Source: Georgenia thermotolerans (GTDB lineage: Bacteria; Actinomycetota; Actinomycetes; Actinomycetales; Actinomycetaceae). From it: DNA of 64,000 bases. The stretch covers positions 30,767-94,766 of the forward strand of contig NZ_VUKF01000016.1 of assembly GCF_009193185.1 (NCBI RefSeq), in the 5' to 3' direction. The position numbers were made by a program, and so were the translations under genes. Shown one piece after another: positions 1-8,165 of this stretch. How positions within the stretch are numbered: the first letter of the stretch is position 1; each line of letters begins with the position of its first letter. The notes under the pieces were generated by a model. The model worked only from the letters and a program-made list of their open reading frames with translations. It made no database searches and was not told where the DNA came from.

Positions 1-777
1 GTCCTTCTGCTGTCCGCCTCGGTGGCGAAGTTCCTCGACCGGGGCGTGCTGCTGACGACCCAGGCGGGCGTGCAGAGCATCGTCATCGTCGCGATGCCGG
101 CGAGCATGCTGTCCGGCGGCGCGCTGGGGCGCTGGTCCGACGCCCTGGTCGGTGCGGCCCTGGCACTGCTCGTCACCGCCGCGCTGCCGATCAGCGTCAC
201 CCGGCGGCTGCGCCGGCTGGCCCGCGAGGCGCTGGGGGAGATCGCGGCGTTGCTCGGCACCCTGGCCAAGGGCCTGCGCACCGGCAACGCCCAGCTCGCC
301 GCCGACGCCCTGGCCCAGGGGCGCGACTCCGAGTCGGACCTGGAGTCGTGGGCCACCGCGGCGCGCAGCGCGCGGGAGGTGGTGCGCGTCAATCCCTCGC
401 TGCGCAGCGAGCGGGGCACGGTCGCCGAGCTGTCCCGGGCGTGCACGCTCGCGGACCGGGCGATGCGCAACGCGCGCGTCGTCAGCCGACGCTCCGTCGT
501 GGCGATCCAGGAAAGCGGGCCGGCGCCGGAGATCGCCGTCCACGTCGACAGCCTCGCCGGGGCGATCGGCTCGCTGGCCGCCGCCGTGGGGCGCGGCGAC
601 CCGCCCGAGGACGCGCGCCGGCGCCTGGCGGCTGTCGCCAGCGAGCTCGCCCCGGAGCGGTACGCCGAGGACGGGTGGCGCCAGCAGACCCTGGTGTCGC
701 TCCTGCGCTCGCTCGCGGTCGACGCCCTGCAGATCTCCGGCATGTCCCGCGGCGAGGCCCTCGACCAGCTGGCCTGA
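1..777 (+). CDS. FUSC-type membrane protein, C-terminal part (5' end outside window)
   Basis: The frame is open from base 1, so the gene starts upstream; the GTG at 22 is internal. The visible part has one hydrophobic stretch (about residues 38-58 of this fragment, ALVGAALALLVTAALPISVT) followed by a long Ala/Arg/Leu-rich helical soluble region. Transmembrane helices followed by a cytoplasmic helical domain is the layout of the FUSC / aromatic acid exporter family (YccS or ArAE type). No catalytic motif is expected. It would sit in the cytoplasmic membrane, perhaps exporting aromatic or anionic compounds. The family call is tentative because the conserved N-terminal membrane domain is missing. 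A C-rich, G-poor stretch and 19-bp repeats follow the stop codon. Confidence 0.5.
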   Translation, partial: VLLLSASVAKFLDRGVLLTTQAGVQSIVIVAMPASMLSGGALGRWSDALVGAALALLVTAALPISVTRRLRRLAREALGEIAALLGTLAKGLRTGNAQLAADALAQGRDSESDLESWATAARSAREVVRVNPSLRSERGTVAELSRACTLADRAMRNARVVSRRSVVAIQESGPAPEIAVHVDSLAGAIGSLAAAVGRGDPPEDARRRLAAVASELAPERYAEDGWRQQTLVSLLRSLAVDALQISGMSRGEALDQLA

Positions 778-804
778 CCCCGCCCCCGCCCCCGCCCCCC
801 CGGT

Positions 805-861
805 GAGACGTCAAGTTGTGCGCGAGACGTCAAGTTGTGCGCGAGGGGTCAAGGAGTGCAC
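805..861. repeat. Three 19-bp tandem repeats upstream of the Rieske gene
   Basis: Two identical copies of GAGACGTCAAGTTGTGCGC lie at 805-823 and 824-842, with a diverged third at 843-861. The reverse complement closely matches the units of the cluster at 1467-1580, with 2 mismatches in 19 when registered, so the two clusters bracket the Rieske gene in opposite orientation. There are no spacers between units. Confidence 0.85.
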
Positions 862-949
862 GCCAGCCCGCGAGACCGGTGGGGAACGGCGAAGATCTTT
901 CGCACCCCTCGCGGCTGCCGTCGACCGCCGACTGGTGCAGCATGGGCGC

Positions 950-1390
950 GTGACTACCGAGCACACCCAGCCGTCGCGTCGCCAGGTGCTCACCGCCGGC
1001 GGCGCTGCCGTCGCGATCCCGCTGCTCGCGGCGTGCGGCGGCTCCGGCTCGTCGCAGCAGCCCCAGCAGCCGGGCCAGTCCGCCTCGGGCGGGGCCGGCG
1101 GGCGGCTGACGGCCGTCAGCGACGTCCCCGTCGGATCGGGAGTGGTGGTGCAGAGCCCCTCCGGCGAGCCGGTGGTCGTCGCCCAGCCCCAGCAGGGCAC
1201 GGTCCGGGCGTTCAGTGCCGTGTGCACGCACCAGGGTTGCACCGTCGCCGTCAAGGGCGACGAGCTCGACTGCCCCTGCCACGGCTCGCGCTTTGCCACG
1301 GCCAGCGGCGAGGTGCTCCAGGGCCCGGCCCAGCGGCCGCTGCCCGAGGTGAAGGTGAAGGTCGAGGGCGCCGACGTGGTGCTCGCCTGA
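950..1390 (+). CDS. Rieske (2Fe-2S) Tat-exported lipoprotein
   Basis: A 146-residue protein with a GTG start at 950. The N-terminus has a twin-arginine motif (SRRQVL, Arg10-Arg11), a hydrophobic stretch and a lipobox (LLAAC, Cys29), so it should be exported folded by Tat and lipid-anchored outside the membrane. A Gln/Ser/Gly-rich linker (about 31-50) leads into a small Rieske domain. CTHQGC supplies Cys92 and His94; CPCHGSRF supplies Cys108 and His111. Cys97 and Cys110 are the usual disulfide pair. Such stand-alone Rieske lipoproteins are common in actinobacteria and presumably pass electrons to an unknown extracytoplasmic partner. It has no operon partner and stands alone between two repeat clusters. 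The fold is certain; the partner is unknown. Confidence 0.9.
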   Translation: MTTEHTQPSRRQVLTAGGAAVAIPLLAACGGSGSSQQPQQPGQSASGGAGGRLTAVSDVPVGSGVVVQSPSGEPVVVAQPQQGTVRAFSAVCTHQGCTVAVKGDELDCPCHGSRFATASGEVLQGPAQRPLPEVKVKVEGADVVLA

Positions 1391-1466
1391 CGCGGCCCGG
1401 CAGGCGCGTCGATCCCACGCGGCCACCGGTGCCGTACTAGACGCATCCGCACCACGTGACGTGTGG

Positions 1467-1580
1467 GCGACTACTTGACGCGTCACCGACTATTTGACGC
1501 CTCGCGCACTACTTGACGCGTCACCGACTATTTGACGCCTCGCGCACTACTTGACGCCTCGCGCGCTGCGTGGGGCGTCG
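1467..1580. repeat. Six 19-bp tandem repeats downstream of the Rieske gene
   Basis: Consecutive 19-bp units start at 1467, 1486, 1505, 1524, 1543 and 1562; the last is degenerate. Two subtypes alternate, CGCACTACTTGACGCSTCR and CCGACTATTTGACGCCTCG. The common core YTTGACGC is the reverse complement of the GCGTCAA core in the upstream cluster (805-861). Units abut without spacers. Their function is not known. Confidence 0.85.
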
Positions 1581-1611
1581 TTGGGCACCCGGTCTGTCAT
1601 AGGCTCAGACC

Positions 1612-1941
1612 GTGCTCGCCAACGCCCAGCTGCTCCTCTTCCTCGTCCTGGCCCTCGTGCTCTTCGGGGTGGAGGTCTGGGCGCTGATCGACTGCGCCCG
1701 CCGGCCGGCCAACGCCTTCCTTGCCGCCGGCAAGCGCACGAAGAGGTTCTGGCTGATCCTCACCGGCGCCGCCGCGGCCGTCGGGTTCATCGCCATCCCG
1801 CCCCCGCTTGGGCTAGGCCTGTTCACCGGCTTCCTCCAGTTCGTCGCCGTCGTGCCCGCCGGCGTCTACCTCGCCGACGTGCGCCCCGCCGTCTCCAGCT
1901 ACGGCGGCGGCCGCCGCCCCCCGCGCTCCGGCGGCTGGTGA
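1612..1941 (+). CDS. DUF2516 family membrane protein
   Basis: A 109-residue protein with a GTG start at 1612. Three hydrophobic segments are visible, at about residues 5-27, 48-66 and 68-88, with a short Arg/Lys-rich cytoplasmic loop ([20 protein letters not shown]) between the first two and a Gly/Arg/Pro-rich tail. The [10 protein letters not shown] segment and overall length match the actinobacterial DUF2516 family of small integral membrane proteins, whose function is not known. It lies 10 bp before dtd and 2380 follows that gene closely, so the three are probably cotranscribed. The assignment rests on recall of the family pattern. Confidence 0.75.
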   Translation: MLANAQLLLFLVLALVLFGVEVWALIDCARRPANAFLAAGKRTKRFWLILTGAAAAVGFIAIPPPLGLGLFTGFLQFVAVVPAGVYLADVRPAVSSYGGGRRPPRSGGW

Positions 1942-1951
1942 GGGCGACGGC

Positions 1952-2377
1952 GTGAGAGCGGTTCTCCAGCGCGTCACCTCCGCCTGCGTGCGGGTCGACG
2001 GCGAGGTCGTCGGCGCCCTCACCCGCCCCGGCCTGGTGGCCCTGGTGGGTGTGACCCACGACGACGGCCCGCAGCAGGTCGAGCGCCTCGCCCGCAAGAT
2101 CGCCGAGCTGCGCATCCTCCGCGAGGAGCGCTCGGCACTCGACGCCGGCGCGCCCGTCCTCGTCGTCTCCCAGTTCACCCTCTACGCCGACGTGCGCAAG
2201 GGCCGCCGGCCCACCTGGAACCGCGCCGCGCCCGGCCCGGTCGCCGAGCCGCTGGTCGACGCCGTCGTCGCCGAGCTGCGCGGGCGCGGCCTGGAGGTGG
2301 CCACCGGCCGCTTCGGCGCAGACATGGCCGTCGAGCTCGTCAACGACGGCCCGGTCACCGTGCTCGTCGAGGTGTAG
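1952..2377 (+). CDS. dtd: D-aminoacyl-tRNA deacylase
   Basis: A 141-residue protein with a GTG start. It begins [20 protein letters not shown] and carries the [15 protein letters not shown] motif (SQ-x-T catalytic loop) and the C-terminal [11 protein letters not shown] motif, both typical of Dtd. Length matches the family (about 145). The homodimeric cytosolic enzyme hydrolyses D-amino acids, and glycine from tRNA-Ala, off mischarged tRNAs. It sits 10 bp after the DUF2516 gene and 2 bp before the macrodomain gene. This is a housekeeping protein-quality function with nothing unusual in the sequence. Confidence 0.95.
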   Translation: MRAVLQRVTSACVRVDGEVVGALTRPGLVALVGVTHDDGPQQVERLARKIAELRILREERSALDAGAPVLVVSQFTLYADVRKGRRPTWNRAAPGPVAEPLVDAVVAELRGRGLEVATGRFGADMAVELVNDGPVTVLVEV

Positions 2378-2379
2378 CC

Positions 2380-2949
2380 GTGCGCATCGAGGCCCTGCTC
2401 GGCGACCTCACCACCCAGGAGGTCGACGCCGTCGTCAACGCCGCGAACTCCACCCTGCTCGGCGGCGGCGGGGTCGACGGCGCCCTGCACCGGGCCGCCG
2501 GGCCGGGCCTGCTCGAGGAGTGCGAGCGGCTGCGGCGCACCACGCTGCCGGACGGGCTGCCGGTCGGGCGCGCCGTCGCCACCGGCGGGCACCGCCTGCC
2601 CGCCGACTGGGTCATCCACACCGTCGGGCCCGACGCGCGCCGCGGCGAGACCGACCCCGCCCTCCTCGCCGCCTGCTTCACGAGCTCCCTCGAGCTGGCC
2701 GCGCGGATCGGCGCGCGCACCGTGGCCTTCCCCGCGATCAGCGCCGGCGCCTACGGCTGGGAGGCCGACGCCGTCGCCCGCACCGGCGTCGAGGCGGTCC
2801 GCGCCTTCGCCGCCCGCCAGGACGTCCGCGACGGGCAGCAGGTGTGCGGGCTGACCGTCACCGACGTCGGGCCCGCCACCGTCGCCGAGGTACGCTTCGT
2901 CCTGTTCAACGACCGGCTGCTGCGCGCCTTCGCCGCGGCGCTGGGCTGA
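2380..2949 (+). CDS. Macrodomain protein, O-acetyl-ADP-ribose deacetylase family
   Basis: A 189-residue single-domain protein with a GTG start two bases after the dtd stop. The signature VDAVVNAANSTLLGGGGVDG, followed by ALHRAAG, is the ADP-ribose-binding loop of MacroD/YmdB-type macrodomains; the conserved Asn and the Gly-rich run are intact. FPAISAGAYGWEADA is the second conserved loop. Members hydrolyse O-acetyl-ADP-ribose or remove mono-ADP-ribose from proteins or nucleic acids in the cytosol. Length is as usual (about 180). It is tightly coupled to dtd. The exact substrate cannot be told from sequence. Confidence 0.92.
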   Translation: MRIEALLGDLTTQEVDAVVNAANSTLLGGGGVDGALHRAAGPGLLEECERLRRTTLPDGLPVGRAVATGGHRLPADWVIHTVGPDARRGETDPALLAACFTSSLELAARIGARTVAFPAISAGAYGWEADAVARTGVEAVRAFAARQDVRDGQQVCGLTVTDVGPATVAEVRFVLFNDRLLRAFAAALG

Positions 2950-3128
2950 GCGTCTTCCTCCGGCGGGCGCAGCACCGTCGCGCCCTTCCCGCACCCCGAC
3001 GCGAGGGCATCACGCCTGTGGCGAACACGGGCAGTTCGGCCCCATCCCCGCCGTTAGATTGGGTGAACGCTGCCCAGACCTGGACGCCGCCGGGCTCGGG
3101 CCGAGGCAGCCGCCCGTGAGGAGTGCAC

Positions 3129-5705
3129 ATGTTTGAACGATTTACCGACCGTGCCCGACGCGTGGTCGTCCTCGCCCAGGAAGAGGCGAGGATGCTCAAC
3201 CACAACTACATCGGCACCGAGCACATCCTCCTCGGCCTGATCCACGAGGGTGAGGGGGTTGCCGCGAAGGCGCTCGAGGCGCTGGACATCTCGCTCGAGG
3301 CCGTGCGCGCCCAGGTGACGGAGATCATCGGCGAGGGGCAGCAGTCCCCCTCCGGCCACATCCCCTTCACCCCGCGTGCCAAGAAGGTCCTCGAGCTGTC
3401 CCTGCGCGAGGCGCTGCAGCTCGGCCACAACTACATCGGCACCGAGCACATCCTGCTCGGCCTCATCCGCGAGGGCGAGGGCGTCGCCGCCCAGGTCCTG
3501 ACCAAGCTGGGGGCGGACCTCAACCGGGTGCGCCAGCAGGTCATCCAGCTGCTGTCGGGCTACCAGGGCAAGGAGCCCGTCGCGGCCGGCGGCCCGCAGG
3601 AGGGCCAGCCCTCCGGCTCCGCCGTCCTCGACCAGTTCGGCCGCAACCTCACCCAGGCCGCCCGCGAGGGCAAGCTGGACCCGGTGATCGGCCGGACCCA
3701 GGAGATCGAGCGGGTCATGCAGGTGCTGTCCCGGCGCACCAAGAACAACCCCGTGCTGATCGGCGAGCCCGGCGTCGGCAAGACCGCCGTCGTCGAGGGG
3801 CTGGCCCAGAACATCGTGCGCGGCGACGTGCCCGAGACCCTCAAGGACAAGCAGCTCTACACCCTCGACCTCGGCTCCCTGGTGGCCGGCTCCCGCTACC
3901 GCGGCGACTTCGAGGAGCGGCTGAAGAAGGTCCTCAAGGAGATCCGCACCCGCGGCGACATCATCCTGTTCATCGACGAGATCCACACCCTCGTCGGGGC
4001 CGGGGCCGCCGAGGGCGCCATCGACGCGGCGAGCATTCTCAAGCCGATGCTGGCCCGCGGCGAGCTCCAGACCATCGGCGCGACCACCCTCGACGAGTAC
4101 CGCAAGCACATCGAGAAGGACGCCGCCCTGGAGCGCCGGTTCCAGCCGATCCAGGTGGCCGAGCCCACGCTCGCGCACACCATCGAGATCCTCAAGGGCC
4201 TGCGCGACCGGTACGAGGCGCACCACCGCGTGTCCATCACGGACGAGGCGCTGGTGGCGGCCGCCACCCTGGCCGACCGCTACATTTCCGACCGGTTCCT
4301 GCCGGACAAGGCGATCGACCTGATCGACGAGGCCGGCGCGCGGCTGCGCATCCGCCGCATGACCGCCCCGCCGGAGCTGCGCGAGCTCGACGAGCGCATC
4401 GCCGAGGTCCGCCGCGAGAAGGAGTCGGCGATCGACGACCAGGACTTCGAGAAGGCCGCGCGCCTGCGCGACGACGAGAAGACCTTGGGCGAGCGCCGCG
4501 CCAAGCGGGAGCAGTCCTGGAAGAACGGCGACCTGGACGCCGTCGCCGAGGTGGACGAGGAGCTCATCGCCGAGGTGCTGGCCATGAGCACCGGCATCCC
4601 GGTGTTCAAGCTCACCGAGGAGGAGTCCTCCAAGCTCCTGCACATGGAGGACGAGCTGCACAAGCGCATCATCGGCCAGGACGCCGCCATCAAGGCGCTG
4701 TCCCAGTCGATCCGGCGCACCCGCGCGGGCCTGAAGGACCCCAAGCGGCCCGGCGGCTCGTTCATCTTCGCCGGCCCGACCGGCGTCGGGAAGACCGAGC
4801 TGGCCAAGGCGCTGGCCGAGTTCCTCTTCGGGGACGAGGACGCGCTCATCCAGCTCGACATGTCGGAGTTCTCGGAGAAGCACACCGTCTCCCGGCTCTT
4901 CGGCTCCCCGCCCGGGTACGTCGGCTACGAGGAGGGTGGCCAGCTCACCGAGAAGGTGCGCCGTCGCCCGTTCTCCGTGGTCCTGTTCGACGAGGTGGAG
5001 AAGGCCCACGCGGACATCTTCAACTCGCTGCTGCAGATCCTCGAGGACGGCCGCCTCACCGACTCCCAGGGCCGGGTGGTCGACTTCAAGAACACCGTCA
5101 TCATCATGACGACGAACCTGGGGACGCGGGACATCGCCAAGGGCCTGCTCACCGGCTTCCAGGCGCAGGGCGAGCTGTCCAACAGCTACGAGCGGATGAA
5201 GACGAAGGTCAACGAGGAGCTCAAGCAGCACTTCCGGCCCGAGTTCCTCAACCGCGTGGACGACGTCATCGTCTTCCCGCAGCTGTCCGAGGACGAGATC
5301 GTCCAGATCGTCGACCTGATGATCGCGCGCCTGGACACCCGCCTGCGGGACCAGGACATGACGATCGAGCTCACCCCGGCCGCCAAGGAGCTGCTGGCCG
5401 AGCGCGGGTACGACCCCGTCCTCGGGGCCCGGCCGCTGCGCCGCGCGATCCAGCGGGAGATCGAGGACGTCCTGTCCGAGAAGATCCTCTTCGGCGAGGT
5501 CAAGCACGGCCAGAAGATCGTGGTCGACGCGCAGGGCGAGGGCCTGCTCGGCGAGTTCATCTTCACCGGCGTGCCCGCCGGGGAGATCGAGAAGCCCGAA
5601 CCGGTCAAGGTGGGCCACGGCGCCACCGTGGAGCAGCGCGACATGCCGACGGCGCCCGAGGGCGGCGGCGCGGGCGGGGGCGGCCAGCTCCAGCCCGAGA
5701 GCTGA
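3129..5705 (+). CDS. clpC: ATP-dependent Clp protease ATP-binding subunit ClpC
   Basis: A 858-residue class I Hsp100 unfoldase. The start is ATG 3129 ([20 protein letters not shown]), placed by the GAGGAG ribosome site at 3118-3123; a GTG two codons upstream overlaps that site. Two Clp N-repeats occupy about residues 3-145, each with the phrase [17 protein letters not shown]-1 has Walker A GEPGVGKT (about 212) and Walker B FIDEIH (about 281). The UVR-like middle segment ([13 protein letters not shown]) is at about 435. AAA-2 has GPTGVGKTE (about 549) and LFDEVEKAH (about 618). The tail is Gly/Gln-rich. With ClpP it degrades regulatory and damaged proteins in the cytosol. It is monocistronic, with a TAGATT-like -10 element near 3055 and a strong terminator just downstream. 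Confidence 0.98.
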   Translation: MFERFTDRARRVVVLAQEEARMLNHNYIGTEHILLGLIHEGEGVAAKALEALDISLEAVRAQVTEIIGEGQQSPSGHIPFTPRAKKVLELSLREALQLGHNYIGTEHILLGLIREGEGVAAQVLTKLGADLNRVRQQVIQLLSGYQGKEPVAAGGPQEGQPSGSAVLDQFGRNLTQAAREGKLDPVIGRTQEIERVMQVLSRRTKNNPVLIGEPGVGKTAVVEGLAQNIVRGDVPETLKDKQLYTLDLGSLVAGSRYRGDFEERLKKVLKEIRTRGDIILFIDEIHTLVGAGAAEGAIDAASILKPMLARGELQTIGATTLDEYRKHIEKDAALERRFQPIQVAEPTLAHTIEILKGLRDRYEAHHRVSITDEALVAAATLADRYISDRFLPDKAIDLIDEAGARLRIRRMTAPPELRELDERIAEVRREKESAIDDQDFEKAARLRDDEKTLGERRAKREQSWKNGDLDAVAEVDEELIAEVLAMSTGIPVFKLTEEESSKLLHMEDELHKRIIGQDAAIKALSQSIRRTRAGLKDPKRPGGSFIFAGPTGVGKTELAKALAEFLFGDEDALIQLDMSEFSEKHTVSRLFGSPPGYVGYEEGGQLTEKVRRRPFSVVLFDEVEKAHADIFNSLLQILEDGRLTDSQGRVVDFKNTVIIMTTNLGTRDIAKGLLTGFQAQGELSNSYERMKTKVNEELKQHFRPEFLNRVDDVIVFPQLSEDEIVQIVDLMIARLDTRLRDQDMTIELTPAAKELLAERGYDPVLGARPLRRAIQREIEDVLSEKILFGEVKHGQKIVVDAQGEGLLGEFIFTGVPAGEIEKPEPVKVGHGATVEQRDMPTAPEGGGAGGGGQLQPES

Positions 5706-5740
5706 GGCTCCCGAGCAGCACGTAGCGCACTCCTACGGGT

Positions 5741-5776
5741 GAAGGGCCCGGCGACCACGCGGTCGCCGGGCCCTTC
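5741..5776 (+). terminator. Intrinsic terminator of clpC
   Basis: A perfect 16-bp stem (GAAGGGCCCGGCGACC at 5741-5756, loop ACGC, complementary arm 5761-5776) begins 35 bp after the clpC stop. No long T tract follows, which is usual for high-GC actinobacteria. Confidence 0.85.
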
Positions 5777-5950
5777 CGCACGCCGGGGGGCTGGTCCGGG
5801 CGAGCTCCGCGACCACCGCTCGAGCGCGAGGAGCGCCGCGACGGGGAACGAGGTCGCGGTTCTCGTTGTCGTGACGACCAGAACCTCGACCTCGATGACG
5901 AGGCGCCCGCCGTCAGGCTCTCGCCCGCAGGCCCGCGCCGCCGGGCGAGC

Positions 5951-6703
5951 TCAGGCGGCGTACCGCTCCACGAAGTTGCGCAGGATCCGGTGCGAGCGGC
6001 TGACGTCCGCGCGCGAGATCCGCACGATCACCTCGTCGGCCTCCGCCGCCGGAAAGTAGCCCGAGTGCCGGTACACGTCGATGCGGGTGACCATCGCGGC
6101 CCGGTCGAGCTCGGGATGGAACTGGGTGACGTACTGGTGGCGACCCACCCGGAACATCTGCACCGGGCAGGCGGCCGAGGTGGCGAGCAGCGTCGCGCCC
6201 GGCGGCAGCACCCGGCAGGACTCCTTGTGCCCGACGTAGGCGTGGAAGGTCCCCGGGACCCCGGCGAGGAGCGGGTCCGCGGCGCCGTCCTCGGTCAGCG
6301 CGATTTCCACCGCCCCGGTCTGCTCCGCGTAGGTGCCATCGATGACGGCGCCCGTGAGGCGGCCGAGCGCACCCACCCCGTAGCACAGCCCGAGGAAGGG
6401 GAAGTCGCGCTCGACGACCTCGGCGAGCACGGCGCCCAGCTCGGTCTCCACCCGCAGCTGCTCGTCCGTCTTGTGCTCGTCCGGCACCGACGCGGTGAAC
6501 GGGCTGCCCCCGAGGAAGACCCCCGCGTAACGGTCGAGGCTCAGCGGCGTGAAGGTGCCCGACTCCATGCGGATGCGCACCAGCTCGTCCGGGCGCAGGC
6601 CGGAGTGCGCCAGGAAGCTGGCGTACTCCTCGTCGGCGGCGACGTCCTCGCTGCGCGAGGCCAGCAGCGCGAAGGGCTTGGTGGGCACGGGACCAGTGAA
6701 CAC
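5951..6703 (-). CDS. Class I glutamine amidotransferase (GMP synthase-like, stand-alone)
   Basis: A 250-residue single-domain protein on the minus strand. The catalytic triad of a class I glutamine amidotransferase is present: Cys107 in GLCYGVG, and His196 and Glu198 in QFHPE. FLGGSPF (about 64-70) corresponds to the oxyanion-strand region. Stand-alone members of this type (YfeJ/GuaA-like) are annotated as GMP synthase-like amidotransferases, but many act on gamma-glutamyl compounds. No synthetase domain is attached, so the ammonia acceptor or true substrate is unknown. It is convergent with clpC. An 8-bp inverted repeat (CTCGCCCG 5920-5927 with 5942-5949) next to its stop may terminate it. 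Confidence 0.88.
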   Translation of the reverse strand: MFTGPVPTKPFALLASRSEDVAADEEYASFLAHSGLRPDELVRIRMESGTFTPLSLDRYAGVFLGGSPFTASVPDEHKTDEQLRVETELGAVLAEVVERDFPFLGLCYGVGALGRLTGAVIDGTYAEQTGAVEIALTEDGAADPLLAGVPGTFHAYVGHKESCRVLPPGATLLATSAACPVQMFRVGRHQYVTQFHPELDRAAMVTRIDVYRHSGYFPAAEADEVIVRISRADVSRSHRILRNFVERYAA

Positions 6704-6892
6704 CGCGGGGCCGCGCGGCGGAGGCGCTGTCGCACCGCGAACCGTTCGAGGTCCCCGTTCTCAAAGGATGGGACGACGGCGCGGGACCGTTGCGTCGGCC
6801 GCGTGCGCCCTCCCGGGCCTTCCGGATGCGGTCGGTCGCGAGCGGTCGTACCGTGAAAATGGTTCAGCTGTCGACGACGAAAGGAGTCCGCC

Positions 6893-7063
6893 ATGGGTCT
6901 CGACGACAAGATTGGCAACGCCGCCGAGGAAGCCAAGGGCAAGGCCAAGGAGGCCACCGGCAAGGCCACCGACAACGAGAGCCTCGAGGCCAAGGGGCAG
7001 GCCGAGAAGACCAAGGCCAACCTCAAGCAGGCCGGCGAGGACATCAAGGACGCCACCAAGTAG
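6893..7063 (+). CDS. CsbD family stress protein
   Basis: A 56-residue, very hydrophilic protein rich in Lys, Ala, Glu and Asp (MGLDDKIGNAAEEAKGKAKE), ending DIKDATK. Composition, length and the repeated K-A-K/E-A pattern match the CsbD family, small general-stress proteins of unclear biochemical role that are usually induced at stationary phase. The start is ATG 6893 behind AAGGAG (6880-6885). It is monocistronic with its own terminator at 7078-7113. Confidence 0.9.
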   Translation: MGLDDKIGNAAEEAKGKAKEATGKATDNESLEAKGQAEKTKANLKQAGEDIKDATK

Positions 7064-7077
7064 TCGCACGCATGTGA

Positions 7078-7113
7078 CGGGCCCCGCGGGAGCAACGCCT
7101 TCCGCGGGGCCCG
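7078..7113 (+). terminator. Intrinsic terminator of the csbD gene
   Basis: A perfect 12-bp stem, CGGGCCCCGCGG (7078-7089) with its complement at 7102-7113, and a 12-nt loop, 14 bp after the csbD stop. The remaining sequence to 7397 is non-coding apart from the operator noted at 7360. Confidence 0.8.
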
Positions 7114-7359
7114 TCGGCGTGTGCGGGGCGGGCTCGCCCGCCGTGACAGGACGCCCACCCGCGTCTGATGGGAAGCCCGCCGGCGCGTCGGAACGTGAAT
7201 CGCCAGACGGTCGCACCCGAGACGGAACATCCAGTGTTTCCACCTCGTGTACGCGCTCGACGTCAGGGCGCTGAATGTATGCAAGAACGTCCAGTAGGGG
7301 TGGTCGCCCTCAACGCGGTCCAGAAAAGGCGTAGCAGACGCGACCGAGGTCTCGGCTAC

Positions 7360-7369
7360 TTGTATACAA
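7360..7369. promoter_or_regulatory. Candidate GntR operator upstream of the prp operon
   Basis: A perfect 10-bp palindrome, TTGTATACAA, ends 28 bp before the regulator's start codon. This is the form of operator bound by FadR-subfamily (FCD) GntR regulators, and the first gene of the operon encodes one. Autoregulation and control by a propionate or methylcitrate signal is inferred. Confidence 0.55.
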
Positions 7370-7397
7370 ACGAGGGCTGGTGGGTTAGCGTGACGCC

Positions 7398-8165
7398 ATG
7401 CTCGCCAGCGACGCCGCCTACGCCTCCCTGCGGGAGGACATCGTCTCCGGGCGCCTGGGCCCCGGCACGGTGCTCGGTGAGGTCGAGCAGGCGGCACGCC
7501 TGGGCGTCTCCCGGACGCCGCTGCGCGAGGCCCTGGCGCGGCTGGCCGCGGAGGGGCTCGCCGTCGCCGGCAAGGGGCGCACGCTGGTCGTGTCGAACCT
7601 CTCCGCCGAGGACGTGCGGCACCTGTTCGAGCTGCGCGAGGCCCTGGAGTGCCAGGCCGCCCGCCTGGCCGCCCAGCGTGGCGACCGCACCGTGTTCGCC
7701 CGGCTCGCCGAGCGCTTCGCCGGTGCCGCGGCGCTGGTCAGCGCCACCGATCCCGACCAGGTGGCCTACTACGGGCTCGTCGCCGAGCTCGACGCGGCGC
7801 TGGACGAGGCCATGGCCAGTCCCTACCTGCTGCGCTCGCTCGCCACGCTGCGCACCCACGTCGCCCGCGCCCGCCGGCTCGCCCACGACAACCCCGAGCG
7901 ACTGGCCCAGGCGGCGCACGAGCACCGCCTCATCGCCGAGGCCATCGCCGAGGGCGACGCCACGCTGGCCGCCCAGGCCACCGCCGTCCACCTGCGCGCG
8001 AGCCTGGCGAATATCCTCGCCAGCCTCGCCGCGGCCGGCCCCGGTGACCCCGCCGGCCCCCACGACCCCGCCGACCCTCATGAGCCCGCCGACGACGGCG
8101 AGCCGGCCGGCCCCCACGACCCCGCCGACGAGGTCGGCCACCCCCACCCAGGAGCAGCCGCATGA
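7398..8165 (+). CDS. GntR family regulator (FCD type) of the propionate operon
   Basis: A 255-residue protein. An N-terminal winged helix-turn-helix (about residues 1-70, with [18 protein letters not shown] as the recognition region) is followed by a helical FCD ligand domain (about 75-210). A Pro/Asp/His-rich tail of about 40 residues (211-255) contains two copies of GPHDPAD encoded by a 21-bp direct repeat (8055-8075 and 8109-8129); this tail is not part of the family fold. The last codons overlap the prpD start by 4 bp (ATGA), so it is the first gene of the prp operon and is translationally coupled to it. It probably controls that operon from the palindrome at 7360. No propionate-specific feature is visible in the protein; the role comes from context. 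Confidence 0.85.
   Translation: MLASDAAYASLREDIVSGRLGPGTVLGEVEQAARLGVSRTPLREALARLAAEGLAVAGKGRTLVVSNLSAEDVRHLFELREALECQAARLAAQRGDRTVFARLAERFAGAAALVSATDPDQVAYYGLVAELDAALDEAMASPYLLRSLATLRTHVARARRLAHDNPERLAQAAHEHRLIAEAIAEGDATLAAQATAVHLRASLANILASLAAAGPGDPAGPHDPADPHEPADDGEPAGPHDPADEVGHPHPGAAA

Noticed and set aside
805..1580. CRISPR array
   Set aside because: The 19-bp units abut with no unique spacers, are split in two opposite clusters, and no cas gene is present.
3054..5618. Open frame of over 850 codons on the minus strand opposite clpC
   Set aside because: It is the codon-bias shadow of clpC: Leu/Gly/Val/Asp-rich repetitive composition, no domain, no ribosome site.
5739..6059. Plus-strand 106-codon frame after the clpC terminator
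   Set aside because: It begins inside the terminator stem and is Arg/Ser/Thr-rich, as expected of a shadow of the convergent amidotransferase gene.
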